Part shown: positions 12,666 through 23,760 of the stretch, piece by piece
Position numbering within the stretch: the stretch's first letter is position 1
Layout of the letters: each line of letters begins with the position of its first letter
Assembly: GCA_023052935.1 (NCBI GenBank)
Contig: CM041292.1
Coordinates: forward strand, 142,875,143-142,939,142
Source of the DNA: Piezodorus guildinii
Lineage: Eukaryota; Arthropoda; Insecta; Hemiptera; Pentatomidae
Length of the DNA: 64,000 nt
Direction of reading: 5' to 3'
The notes under the pieces: generated by a model
The model's database searches: none
What the model was told of the DNA's origin: nothing
Seen by the model: only the letters and a program-made list of their open reading frames with translations
Made by a program: the position numbers and the translations under genes

Positions 12666-13417
12666 TTAATATGCAATAATTTAGTGAGTACGACCGTGTC
12701 CGCCGATCAGCACCGGTAAACCCTCAGGACCCTTCAGTATTGCGGGACCGTATAGTCTGCTCCGGATATTTCTAAGTAACGTCATGAATAAAAAGAATGC
12801 TTGCAAACAGTTTTTTATTTTATTTTATTTTATTTTTTTTGAGAAAGTATAATTAAATTGGGCTAAAAAATAAATTTTATGCTTCTTTTTTTTTTTCTGT
12901 TTTTTCCGTCTTTGGAAGAGTGTCCTTCAGTTGTTCCGTCCTTTCGTTATAATTATAAAAGTGTAAAAAACTTTATCGATCCAACAAATTCAACACCAAT
13001 AACACCTGCAAACATACTTCCCTCTACTTACAGACTTCCCTCCTGATTTTCATCAATTCTGAAATCCATATCATAGAACATGACATCCCATTTATGTTTC
13101 GGTCGACTGCTAGTATGCATTTAAAGCCGTCGCAATGTTATCTCCTCAAAATGCTCCACCAACTTCGAGTTTTGTTGCCACCTAAATTGGTTCCGTTGAT
13201 TCATACCACCTTCCTCAGTAATCTAATTCCGCTCTGTACTTTATTTTCAGAAACATTAAGGTATCGTTTCGCAACTTAAAAAAACAATAGAGATATGATA
13301 CTTTTGTGTTTTATTAGTAGAACTGGCTAATACCGCGACAAATAAATAATATTTAAAGCACTGAAGTTTTTTTTTTTTTTTTGTTTTTTTTTAGTTAATT
13401 ATTTAGTTATACACGTG

Positions 13418-13471
<54 letters not shown>

Positions 13472-14535
13472 GTATTTATTTATTTTTTAGCTTAATTCTT
13501 TTCCCCTTTTACGATAACTGTAAAATGAAACAAGAACGAACTTATTGTTGCGAAGCAGATTATGTAAAATGACATGCTTCGTAGTAGCTAACATGTCCCA
13601 GTTTTATTTATGCAACTTAGCTTTCTAAAGGAAATAAAATGTTTACCATCCTTATATTTTATTTTATTTTACCTTCATGAGATGCTGTATTTATTCAAAT
13701 AATGACAATATTAATCAAACGTATATTAAGGTAAACTGTTAATGTATTATATTACATTTTGTCGTATTTTTTAAAAATTAGATTATGATGTCACAAAACA
13801 ATTGAATACAAAAATAACAGAATAATTCCATCCATGATAAAAACTATGAGATTAATTTAAAATTTGATAAAAAAAAAACTAGATGTTCTCTATCGTTCTA
13901 ACCAAACATGCATGATCTTGACAAACTTTCCGTTAGACATGTTGCAAGAAGTAAGAGCAAGATGTAAGGCCTTCTTGCGTTACGAACTGAATTCCACAAA
14001 GCAGCTGGTAATAGCTCTGTGCAATAAAGCAACACAAAGAGAGTACGAACAGCAACCTTAACAATAGATAACTTTTCGAGGAGGTCTCTATCAAAAACCG
14101 TGGAAAATGGTGCACTATGACTTGGCAAAATTATTTTGAGCATATGAGTGGTCATGGACTTCCGTAGAAATCGCTTTTTTTTTGGTAATATAAATATCTG
14201 AAACACGAATGCTTTTGTGTCCTAAATTTTTTACCTTGGCTTATATCTTAATATATAATTAATATATCTCAATAAATTTGTCTTAATTTATTTTATTTTT
14301 TAATCAGGCACGCTTACAGGGAATTCTAATTTTTTGTTTACATTTTGAAAATAATAATACAAATCCACTATGTCTTAATAAATGTTTTGTGATTTTTTTT
14401 TTGATGTGCTCATCGTTGTGTATCAATTGATCTGTTTAAATTAGGTCCGAATTACATTACTTAAAAGTCCTGAAAAACATTCCTTTTTTTCACACTCACT
14501 AATAAATGGACATCCCATGCTTATAAATACAAAAA
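12666..14535. other. AT-rich spacer with microsatellite
   Basis: Contains (TA)n at 13419-13459 followed by (TATG)n. A more complex patch at 13870-14110 has an open frame with RGGLYQKPWKMVHYDLAKLF in an adjacent frame. It faintly recalls a transposase fragment, but I cannot name it. Nothing else is supported. Confidence 0.4.
13419..13459. repeat. (TA)n microsatellite
   Basis: About 20 uninterrupted TA units, passing into TATG repeats to about 13475. Confidence 0.95.
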
Positions 14536-14800
14536 GATTTTTAATTTATCTTGATCCGACCGGACGGCCACAGCGCTGGCAAGACTATGTACGAACCCTC
14601 AGACTGGACTGAGAAACCATAACGACTAACTGACTCAGAAAGACTAGTGAGCCCCATCACTAGGTTCCCCACCCCCATTCGCTCCCATATACCGAAAAAA
14701 TTTCGTATCCTCTGTCCCCTCTTAGTATGCATGTAATGCAGTAAAGTAGATCCCATATTCCTTCCTCTATTTCCGATTTCCAACCCCAACTCCCTTAAGG
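14536..14800 (+). other. Possible LINE reverse-transcriptase tail
   Basis: The plus strand near 14549-14606 reads DPTGRPQRWQDYVRTLRLD then stop. It resembles the basic GRPKRRWEDCV tail found at the end of the RTE-like reverse transcriptases at 28900 and 58110. The following 200 bp is GC-richer than the flanks and could be the 3' untranslated region. Without the RT core this is tentative. Confidence 0.35.
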
Positions 14801-15191
14801 CTTAGAAAAAAGAAAAAGAAAAAAAATTATCTTGATTAGATCATAAGTTGTATAATTTTGACCACCAATCGTCATTTTCTCCCACTGTGTGTCGTGCCAT
14901 TGAGTGGGTCAAATTTGGTCAGTTCGTGATAGAGAGACTGAGTATGAAAAATGTCTGAAAAAAAGACTTGACGTGTCATTTCTGATGAAAACATATTTTT
15001 CTCGAAATATCGCTTTCCACTTCTATGATTAATCAATTAAATTAATGCTGAATAAATAAATCAGAAGCTACTCACAAATAATTACCAATAAGGTGTGTAA
15101 AGACTTTAAGCTATATAAACAGAAATCACACTTGAAGTTAGAGATCCTGTTCGACATGACGTAAAGTCAAAAGACCTTAAAATATTAAAAA

Positions 15192-15262
<71 letters not shown>

Positions 15263-16170
15263 TTAAATTACTTGAACCAAGATTTTTATTTTTATCAATT
15301 TTTCTATAATATATATAAATCAGAATCACATGATCTATAAAAAAACACAAAAAAAACAGACATTTTATCAAGGAATTTAAAAAAAAGAAAAACGATTTTG
15401 AATTTGATGGTGTATGGACCGATTCAAAGCACATAAGATGTTTCTCTTATTGATGTTTCTACAAAATATTATGACTTTATTTCTGAAATATTTTGTCTCT
15501 TTCAGTCAAGTATAACCCACTTTAAATTAAAATACAATGGAGATAATAAATAAATGTTGTTATGGAGGAAGTTAAACGATCTATAACGAGCTGCCATTAG
15601 CAGCCTGAATTCAAAAGTTCTTCTGACAACAACAGCTTTACTAAAGTAAATAGGCTCGTTCATCTTCTTCCGCCATTTGAAATATAAAAAAAAATGATGA
15701 AAAAAATTGAGTTTGCCTGATTTTTCACTCGCAATTCATCTACCAATATGTCCTCATTAATAATATCTTTAAACGGCATAAGAGAAAAAATATAAAAATA
15801 AACCTGTAATGTGAGAAAATAAAATGAAATAAGAGATGGACAAAATATATAGAATCAGCTAGTTTTTAACAGAAACACCCGATTTGCAAATACATTTATA
15901 TTGATGTGGTTTAATAAAAAGGAAATATTGAGAAAGTGCTCTCGATAATTCTGGTGAAGCACATGTATGCTTACAGAAATCTCAGCATCTATAGCGCAAA
16001 AAAAAACAAAAAAAAAAACAATTAAATAAAAAACTAAATAACCGAAAAATAGAAAAACAGAGAAAAATTAATTTGATTTCTTTAAAAAACAGACATTTAC
16101 GAATTTTTTTACTTTTATCTAATTGAACATATATGGTTTCTTTTTAAACGTTCGTTTTTAAAATTTATTT
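14801..16170. other. AT-rich spacer with microsatellite
   Basis: Holds a (TA)n tract at 15197-15249 and A-rich simple sequence near 16000-16060. No gene is seen. Confidence 0.5.
15197..15249. repeat. (TA)n microsatellite
   Basis: Uninterrupted TA dinucleotide tract. Confidence 0.95.
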
Positions 16171-16740
16171 ATTGACCCACATACAAGACTGAAAAGACAA
16201 GAAACTGCCCGGCGTTTTCTACTAGTTCAACACTTACTGGACAAACGCTCAAACCTTCCATTTAACTACAAAAGGCTCATCTACATGACCATGATAAGAC
16301 CGTTAGGGACTTACGGAGTAGATAGTTGGGACTCCACTAAACTATCAAATTCTTCTCATCTCCAATCCTTACAATAAAATATCCTTCGAAAAATCCTCAA
16401 TGCTCCTTATTTTGTCACGAATAAACTCATTCATAAAGACCTTAATGATCCCTATGTTGATGACCTTGCCCGAACCAGGTACCACTCTTTTCATGACAAA
16501 CTTCATTCCCACTCTAATCAACTAGTTTCCATCTTACCATCCTCTACCATCTTTGATAATCCTCCGAGGCGTCTAAAAAGAAGATAAGAAGAAGCCCCGG
16601 GACCTTCTGGTTTAGTATATTCTTGGAGAGCTGTAAATGGGTAGTATCCCTACATGTTAATCATAGCAGTATCACATGTAATGAATGTATTTTATTATAC
16701 ATTTGTAAATATCAATAAATATATTTAATTTAATCAATTC
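16171..16740 (+). mobile_element. Jockey-like LINE 3' end (family J2), copy a
   Basis: The plus strand encodes a decayed reverse-transcriptase C-terminus: LLDKRSNLPFNYKRLIYMT, ILRKILNAPYFVTNKLIHK, then NPPRRLKRR near 16559. Several stops interrupt it. The 3' end carries GGTAGTATCCCTACATG and ends in AATAAATATATTTAATTTAA near 16735, matching the tails at 50760-50835 and 52320-52390. It is 5'-truncated at about 16171. Confidence 0.75.
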
Positions 16741-17156
16741 GTTGTGAGTTAAGTTAGAAGGGGCTTAAATATATTCTGAAAGTGGCTGGAAATTGTTTTT
16801 AAATAATGAATACAAGTAGAATATATGCCAACTTTGAAAGTGTCATGAATTTTACTGAAAAGAAAGGGAAGTAGTGAAGAAACTACTAACAAAAAGTTTC
16901 ACCTTTTGCCTTGATAAAAGGTAATTTATTAAAAATTGCCTATACCAAACAGTATATTATGTTTCTAAAGTCTGTATTGGTATGAAACCACTCAATTGTA
17001 AATTGTGATTAGAATAAATAAAGTTTTAAATTAGTGTTCACCTGTAGTTTGTTGATTTCGTTTTATATCACATATCATTCGTTTCAGCTTTTCTAAATTT
17101 TATCTTGGATGTATAATTCTTGACCATATTACCGAAATCGATATTGAACTTAACAG
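16741..17156. other. AT-rich spacer before the long-TIR element
   Basis: No gene. Its last three bases (GGA, 17157-17159) match the three bases after the element at 20445-20447. Confidence 0.5.
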
Positions 17157-17159
17157 GGA

Positions 17160-17686
17160 TAGGCCAGTAAAATAAGGCCGAATTTGACGATTTGTGGGAA
17201 TTAATTCGGACAAAGCTGGAAATCGTTTTAATACCTTTTAATGGTCCTAAATACAAGTAATCTGAGTTTGCACCATTGCAGCTGGTGAGCTTAACTTTTG
17301 GCGGCCAAAAAACCTCGAAATTTTTGCACTTTTTCCAATTTTTCACCTATAACTCGAAAACGGCCACTCTTACAGAAAATATGTTTCTTTCCAAAATGAA
17401 AGAACGTTAAAATTCCTATTAGTAAGTGCCCTTAGTTATTGAATTTGGTTTAATGGTATGGCAACAATCCTTCGTTGAAAATAGGCAAATTTTACCAACT
17501 TTTTTGAAAAACCCCATTTAGTTGTTTTGAGACCTCTGTAACTTCTAAACCACTATCCAAATCATAAAATGTTATAGGATGAAAGTTGTAGAGCATCTAA
17601 TTTAAATTGTAAAAGGCTCATTCAAATCTAAATTAGGTTGATACGATCATTCACAAAATAGGTTTTTCGATTTTTCTCTACACGCG
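17160..17686 (+). repeat. Left terminal inverted repeat
   Basis: Begins TAGGCCAGTAAAATAAGG and runs to CTCTACACGCG. It matches the reverse complement of 19936-20444 almost base for base, for example GTGGGAATTAATTCGGACAA and AAAAGTTGGTAAAATTTGCC. An open frame of about 80 codons exists on its minus strand (17346 down) and is repeated in the right arm. I treat this frame as a by-product of the repeat. Confidence 0.9.
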
Positions 17687-17714
17687 TCGTAGCGCTCAGG
17701 TCTATGTACAAGAC

Positions 17715-19393
17715 ATGTTTAACCTTGAATCAAAACTTCCGCGTGATGAATATAGAAAATTCGTGAAATAAGGGTTCTTCACCATACGAAGGTCAGACAA
17801 ATTCTGGTCCGGAATATGAACTAATATGACTATAGAACAGGCCCTTATGAAAAATAGTAAGAGCAGAGGTTGGATTTCTGGGTGCGGTATTACTGATTCT
17901 GTTCTTGCAAAATGGATAGAATCTATGCCTGCTATTATGGAAATTTTCCTCCTAGAATATTTCTGTTGCATAACCTTTACAGCACACAAGCGCCAGGCCG
18001 TTGAGAATAAACAGGGATGATACTGATGTAGCAAAATTTGTTTAATTCTTTGATGCTCATGACCGCTTTCCAAGTTGCGACTTTGTCATGTCAATTAGTA
18101 CAGGTGTTGTGGGAGACAAGACAATAAACTACCACGAGGCATTGGAAAAAGGAAAGAAAAGTATTTCCAGGATCATTGGTAACAACTTCGGTGATGTCAA
18201 GTTTTCGCGCAAAAACCGTGTTGTACCTCCCAAATGTTTTACTTTACGAGTCACAATTCATAATGAGAATGTTCCAGTCAACTCAGAAACTATTTTAAAA
18301 AGAATTAAATTCCTCAAAAAATCAGATCAACAACTGAAGGAATTTTTTACATACGAATTGGCACCATACCCTTTGTCCATGTTTGATGAAATAGGAATGA
18401 GAAAATCTCGAAAATCAGTGTTTTATGATCTGTTCGTTCCTATAAAAAGTAATGAAATCAACATGGCTAAATCAGTATTTGTAATCGACGGAGGATTCCT
18501 TCTACATCGATTAGTCTGCCTATCATAGGAAAAATATTCTGCTATAGACCTCATACATAGACCTCCTGGTGATTTTGACAGGACGTAGTGATGAAAGTCC
18601 TTCATCAAACGTAATGATGATGAAACCTGGAAAGGAATATCAGAAAACAATTTTTATTCTCCAAAGCAGTTCTAATATAGCGATACTATAAAGCAGTACC
18701 TGCCATTTTTACACGCATTCAGTGGTTGTGATACCACATCTTCATTTTGTAGGCAAGGAAAACTGAAGTTTATTCATACAATGCAGAAGAATATCCATTA
18801 AGAATCTTATGCTTCGGTATTCTCTGATGAGCATGCTTCTAAAGAGGATGTTATTGCGGCAGGTAAACCGTTTTTTATGTCAGTCAATTCTTCGAAGACT
18901 GCAGAAACGACCTCCGCTTCCAGCTATTCTATAGCAACCTCTCCAAAGCCGGATTTGCCGTCGCATCATTGCCTCCGACCGATGGTGCCGTTGAGCATCA
19001 TTTTCTTAGGACTTTTCACCAGATCCAGCACTGGTATGGTATAGACAAAACACCTACCTGGGGCTGAAAACTTAGCCAACAAGGCCTGATCCCTAAAACT
19101 ACTACCAAAAATGCAGCCCCACCTGAAGTATTGATCACAATTTCATGTAAGTGTAACAAGGGCTGCATGGGTGGATGCAGCTGTCGTAAACATGGACTTG
19201 AATGTTCAACGATATGCTACAGGTGTAAGGGTCAATCGTGTCATCTCAGATCCAAGAATATTATGACAAAGATGAGGACATTGTAGAGGTGGGAGGAGAG
19301 ATGGACGAGATGCCACCGCTTGTCGCTTTAGTGAAAAACTCATCTCAGGAAATTCACCATTCATCAAACCCTCAGAGAAGAAAAAGCGTTTAA
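17715..19393 (+). pseudogene. Broken transposon protein: XPG/PIN-like nuclease motifs plus CXC domain
   Basis: The first ATG in frame is at 17715. The N-terminal part reads GFFTIRRSDKFWSG and MTIEQALMKNSKSRG (17770-17870). In a shifted frame come FFDAHDRF, MSISTGVVGDKTINYHEA, ELAPYPLSMFDEIGMRKS and FVIDGGFLLHR (18040-18515), the last resembling the first acidic strand of a PIN/XPG nuclease. A deletion then removes the segment where the family carries its GED-D motif. FLHAFSGCDTTSSF (18700-18740) is the later acidic GCD motif. LPPTDGAVEHHFLR follows near 18970, then the cysteine-rich CKCNKGCMGGCSCRKHGLEC (19153-19260), a TSO1/tesmin-like CXC arrangement. An acidic tail ends at TAA 19391. At least two stops, two frameshifts and one large deletion make it non-functional. 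The family is known to me only as uncharacterised animal proteins. Confidence 0.7.
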
Positions 19394-19935
19394 CGTAAAG
19401 AAAATATTTTACATTTAACCTTTCACTGAATTTAATATTAGGTAACTACCAAATATAATACAGTGCAAAACAGATTTTATTAATACAACCTATACTTCCT
19501 CCCTTCAATTTAAACTATACCGTACATTATATAAAGAATATTATAGATAAAAATAAATAATATTCTATAATATGTTGAATGCGATGTACCTAAGCACTAC
19601 TTTCTATCCCACTTAAATATTTAATTGTAGTTTCCACTTGGCTAGTTATATGATTTAAGATACAAATACTGTTATTCCTTCTATTAGTAAAACTATAGCA
19701 CTTCTAAATGTGTTTAAGAATTTTTTTAAAGAAATTGCAGATTACCTTCTATGAAGTAATAATAAAAACTTTGTATGCAAGATGGAACCAAACAAATCTT
19801 TTGGGTGAATGGGGGGAGGAAGAGGGACTTGTTGGAATAAGATGCAAATATCATTATTTCTAGTAAAAAAAAACGGCAACAAGCACTGCAGAATGTGTGC
19901 AATGAAACATGATAATGAATTACTTCCCACAAGCG

Positions 19936-20444
19936 CGCGTGTAGAGAAAAACCTATTTTGTGAATGATCGTATCAACCTAATTTAGATTTGAATGAGCCT
20001 TTTACAATTTAAATTAGATGCTCTACAACTTTCATCCTATAACATTTTATGATTTGGATAGTGGTTTAGAAGTTACAGAGGTCTCAAAACAACTAAATGG
20101 GGTTTTTCAAAAAAGTTGGTAAAATTTGCCTATTTTCAACGAAGGATTGTTGCCATACCATTAAACCAAATTCAATAACTAAGGGCACTTACTAATAGGA
20201 ATTTTAACGTTCTTTCATTTTGGAAAGAAACATATTTTCTGTAAGAGTGGCCGTTTTCGAGTTATAGGTGAAAAATTGGAAAAAGTGCAAAAATTTCGAG
20301 GTTTTTTGGCCGCCAAAAGTTAAGCTCACCAGCTGCAATGGTGCAAACTCAGATTACTTGTATTTAGGACCATTAAAAGGTATTAAAACGATTTCCAGCT
20401 TTGTCCGAATTAATTCCCACAAATTTCCTTATTTTACTGGGCTA
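19936..20444 (-). repeat. Right terminal inverted repeat
   Basis: Reverse complement of 17160-17686. The outer end reads TTACTGGGCTA at 20434-20444, and GGA follows. Confidence 0.9.
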
Positions 20445-20447
20445 GGA

Positions 20448-22206
20448 ATAAAGCCGCACCGGGTGGATATCCTTGACTCGATAACCCAAGCACCAACCCC
20501 TTTCCCTGAACAAGTTTAGCAATTCCCACTTAAAAGATAGGCATTAGAACCACAAAGTATCCTCCGGATCCCTCAAGATCCCTCTTAGAAGGGATGCTTA
20601 ATTTCCGTTTACTTATATAAAAACATTAAAAAATTACGTTTCAAAGTGCATCTATTAAATCATTAATCAATCATCGTATCAGGTATTAATTTTTCCCAGT
20701 ATTGAATATTTCACTCCTTCCTTTTAATTTGGTGTATTCATTTACTAAAAATCATTCGTTAAAAAAAAAAACTCTGCGACTCCATTATTTAAAAAATTGA
20801 TCTCTTGGAAATATAAATTAATTAAAAATCTTTATTACTCGGAGTGCTTCTTATACAAACTGTTAACTGCAATTACCATCCATTGTACCTCGGTTTTATT
20901 AAATTTGTTTTTTGTTTTTTTATGTCATTAATTTTGTTTAGTGCTAAAGACAATCATGCAAGTAAAATTCTTAATGTAGCTTCCTATCGTCACAAATGTT
21001 TCTAGTTTCATTAAAAAAAAAAAAAAAAAAAAAAAAAATTACTAACACTTTTTTCGGTAAAAAACGTTTGGCAACTGTTTTCATGACACAACTTTAAAAA
21101 GAATATTAATGCAATACAAGCATGAATTCTATTTCATACCGTTTTTTTTTTTAGGGTGTCATTGAAAAAGTTTGTCATTTTCATGACCAGCTAGGAAGGG
21201 TTAAATATTATGTTTAATAAAAAAAGGTAAATAGTATGTTTTTTGTCATAATCTTAGTTGTTCTGATAATAATGGCCCAAACTGGAGGACCCTATATCTT
21301 ATAGTACCGCAGTCTTCTCTCGGTTAAAAAAGACCTTCTAAATCATTGTAATTTATGTTTGTACCTGTGTTTTTATAGTTCAAAGAGAAAAGGAAGTGTC
21401 GTATATAGTAAGACCAATGATTTTTCTCTACAAATACAAAAGTATTCAAGTAACAACTGTAGAGCTTTAACTATTATCAAAGAATTATTAAATTTCCAAA
21501 AAAAGAATCGTTTTATTTTTTGGAAAACAGTTAACTAATTTTATAACAATTATAGCAATAAATTTCATTTTCATAATACCTTCATCCATGAAATATTTAG
21601 TTACTACTATACGTAAAGAAAAATATAAAACAATGATTTTTTTTTTTTTCAGGTTGTTTTCCAGATGTTCTATGAAAAATATCAGGATCATTCGAAAGCA
21701 ATCCAAGGTAAAATTGTTAAACTGTTCGATACACTGTTTATAAACTATCAAAAACGTATTATTAATTTTTTTAAAATGTTATTTATTAACTTGTTGTGTC
21801 ATAAAAATGTAGGTAAAGATAATAAAGTTAGCTTTGGTTAATTTTTAAATCACCACAAAGTAGCTTAAACATGGCAGTGAGAGCCGATGATAAAGAAAGC
21901 CTCTTGTTATACCTCTAAGCACGTGTTATGATATCAACAATCGTTGTATTTTGAAGATATATTATTGTTACTATATTGAGGTTACAATACTGTTATTAAA
22001 ATGTTCAAATCAGATATTTACATGTCTTTAATTTTTTATTAATAACGTAATACTACTGACCAATAAGGCATCTCATTAATAATTTAAAAGTGTTATCTTA
22101 AAATATCTTTCCCTCCTGGCTTAATTTAGCTATAACGTTATGAAACTGACAGACTAAATTGTTATTGATATATAACAATTTATTGTTATAATTTATAACA
22201 AAACTT
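20448..22206. other. AT-rich spacer, nothing recognised
   Basis: Contains a poly(A) run at 21013-21039 and an AT-rich ORF of 87 codons (minus, 21751-21488) with no recognisable similarity. I see no gene. Confidence 0.4.
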
Positions 22207-22822
22207 TCGACCTTAAGCAGAGAGAGTTGTTATGCTAGCCACTACTCCACAGGTGATCCTTTATGCATTAAAAAAGATGTTAAGGATTAATATGTCCAAG
22301 GTGACGTGTTCAAACCCGGCAGATTCAAACACCTTGTTGAATGCATTTAGTGGAGTAGTGGCTAGCATAACAGCATTCTATGCTTAAGGTCGCAAGTCTA
22401 AAACCAGCAGATCGTCCTATATTTGTGCTCCACAGATGACTTAAAAGATTTAATAAGTGGAACTCCTAAAATATCCCTGTCTTAAGTAAACCTGGGTAGG
22501 CAAAACTTAGAACTCCCGCTACACCGTCGGATTAAGCACAGTAACATAAAGTGACGTTAAATGGATAAACAACAACAAGATTTAATAAAAATGTTAAGTT
22601 CTTGGTAGCAAAACCTCATTAAATTAACTGTATAAAATGGGTACAAGAAATTATGAAATTGACTGAAAAAATTATGAATTTGATTAAAAAAATTATGAAT
22701 GTGACTGAAAAAATTATGAATTTGACTGAAAAAATTATGAATTTGACTGAAAATATTTTGAATTTGATTGAAAAAATTATGAATTTGACTGAAAAAATTA
22801 TGAATTTGGCTGAAAAAAGCTA
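22207..22822 (+). mobile_element. Half copy of the palindromic SINE-derived element
   Basis: From CGACCTTAAGC it holds one inner module (22236-22374), itself a hairpin: GCTAGCCACTACTCCAC and its complement GTGGAGTAGTGGCTAGC. One outward arm follows, with a tRNA-like segment, the CCTGGGTAGGCAAAACTTAG tail, AAAGTGACGTTAAATGG, and a 21-bp minisatellite ending in AAAAAAGCTATAT. The order is the same as the right half of the palindrome at 54418-55197. The left arm is missing. Confidence 0.75.
22653..22815 (+). repeat. 21-bp minisatellite
   Basis: About eight units of TTATGAATTTGACTGAAAAA plus one base, with small changes. The unit length is a multiple of three, so one frame is open and reads as a TEKIMNL heptad repeat. 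I consider this non-coding. Confidence 0.9.
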
Positions 22823-23345
22823 TATAAGTAATATGAGCTCTTGGTCGCCAAAAGCTGCTTCAATCAACCCTGATGACAGATGGGGGTTTATTAACGATTA
22901 ACGCTGAAACGTCGACAAAGAATAAACTGAGTCTATTTATTCGAAGGTGTTCTATCTTCAATAACCACACCCCCCCTCCCCAACCAACATGTTTTACACT
23001 TATAATTACATGTTGAAGAACATAATTGAGAAGTGTATGCAAAGTCAACTGGTTAATAATTAGCGTAGGCTAAAGAATTGGCATTGTTTAGGGTGATCAT
23101 ATTTGCATCGTTGAAAAGAAATAAAAAGGTATAATCTAAAAGGAATTCTTACTATATTATTCATCGTAAGAGAACATTAAATCGTGTATTGTTTTTTGCT
23201 AAATTTTGAATGTTTTTTGCGATTCGTTTTATAATGAACTCCATTTAAGAATACCTTAAAAGTGCCCGTCTCTAAGTTGTACACTTCACACTTTTAAGTA
23301 TGATGTAATCGAGTATCTCCTGCAAATTAAAAATTAACAATAATG

Positions 23346-23415
<70 letters not shown>

Positions 23416-23760
23416 CACGCTTTTTTTTATATTTATTCATCCAAAAGTATATTTCTCGTGTAATGATAAAAAGTGACTTATATATATCAACTTCCTCTGA
23501 TCAATTACGGCAACATTCAGTTTGAGTTAATCATCATGTAGTTCATCTTTTCATTTAATCCAAGCCCTAATAATAATCCGAATTATTAAAATCTCCATTA
23601 GTAGATAAATAAATAGCACTTTTTGAGCTTAATTTAGAAGTTTATTTCCAAAAGGTACTATATCAATTTTTGAAAGTTCTACGCGAAAATGTTCTAGGAA
23701 ACGCGAAAATCTCTCTTTATTATATTATTAAACCAACTTACGTATATCTGATTCTTCTCG
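22823..23760. other. AT-rich spacer with microsatellite and possible repeat fragment
   Basis: Around 22870-22930 CCTGATGACAGATGGGGG and CGCTGAAACGTCGAC resemble a repeat motif seen elsewhere (see findings). A (TA)n tract lies at 23349-23412. No gene is seen. Confidence 0.4.
23349..23412. repeat. (TA)n microsatellite
   Basis: Uninterrupted TA tract. The 60-codon ORF over it is a simple-sequence artefact. Confidence 0.95.

Larger units (their letters stand above)
17160..20444 (+). mobile_element. DNA transposon with ~0.5-kb TIRs and an XPG/PIN-CXC gene (Academ-like?)
   Basis: A 3285-bp unit bounded by long inverted repeats, with terminal bases TAG...CTA and the possible 3-bp duplication GGA on both flanks. 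The interior encodes a decayed protein with PIN/XPG-like nuclease motifs and a cysteine-rich C-terminus (see the pseudogene entry). Academ-type DNA transposons are, from memory, described with XPG-like nucleases and 3-4-bp target duplications, so I suggest an Academ-like placement. The link is inferred and no search was run. The arms differ by a few small indels: a 12-for-2-bp difference near 17179 and an extra 8 bp near 17668. Both arms and gene are therefore old or partly decayed. Confidence 0.65.

Noticed and set aside
13864..14206. P-element or hAT-like transposase piece
   Set aside because: Only a vague resemblance (RGGL..). No catalytic or domain motif supports it.
17068..17346. Paired ORFs in the two TIR arms (also 20268-20519)
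   Set aside because: They are duplicated because the arms are inverted copies. No motif is seen.
17702..18073. 123-codon ORF on the minus strand
   Set aside because: It overlaps the plus-strand transposon gene, whose motifs are recognisable. The minus frame has none.
22653..22901. 82-codon ORF with repeated MNLTEKI
   Set aside because: It is the translation of a 21-bp minisatellite that is part of a foldback element.
23343..23525. ORF of alternating Ile-Tyr
   Set aside because: Simple translation of a (TA)n tract. The same applies to 59676-59882.
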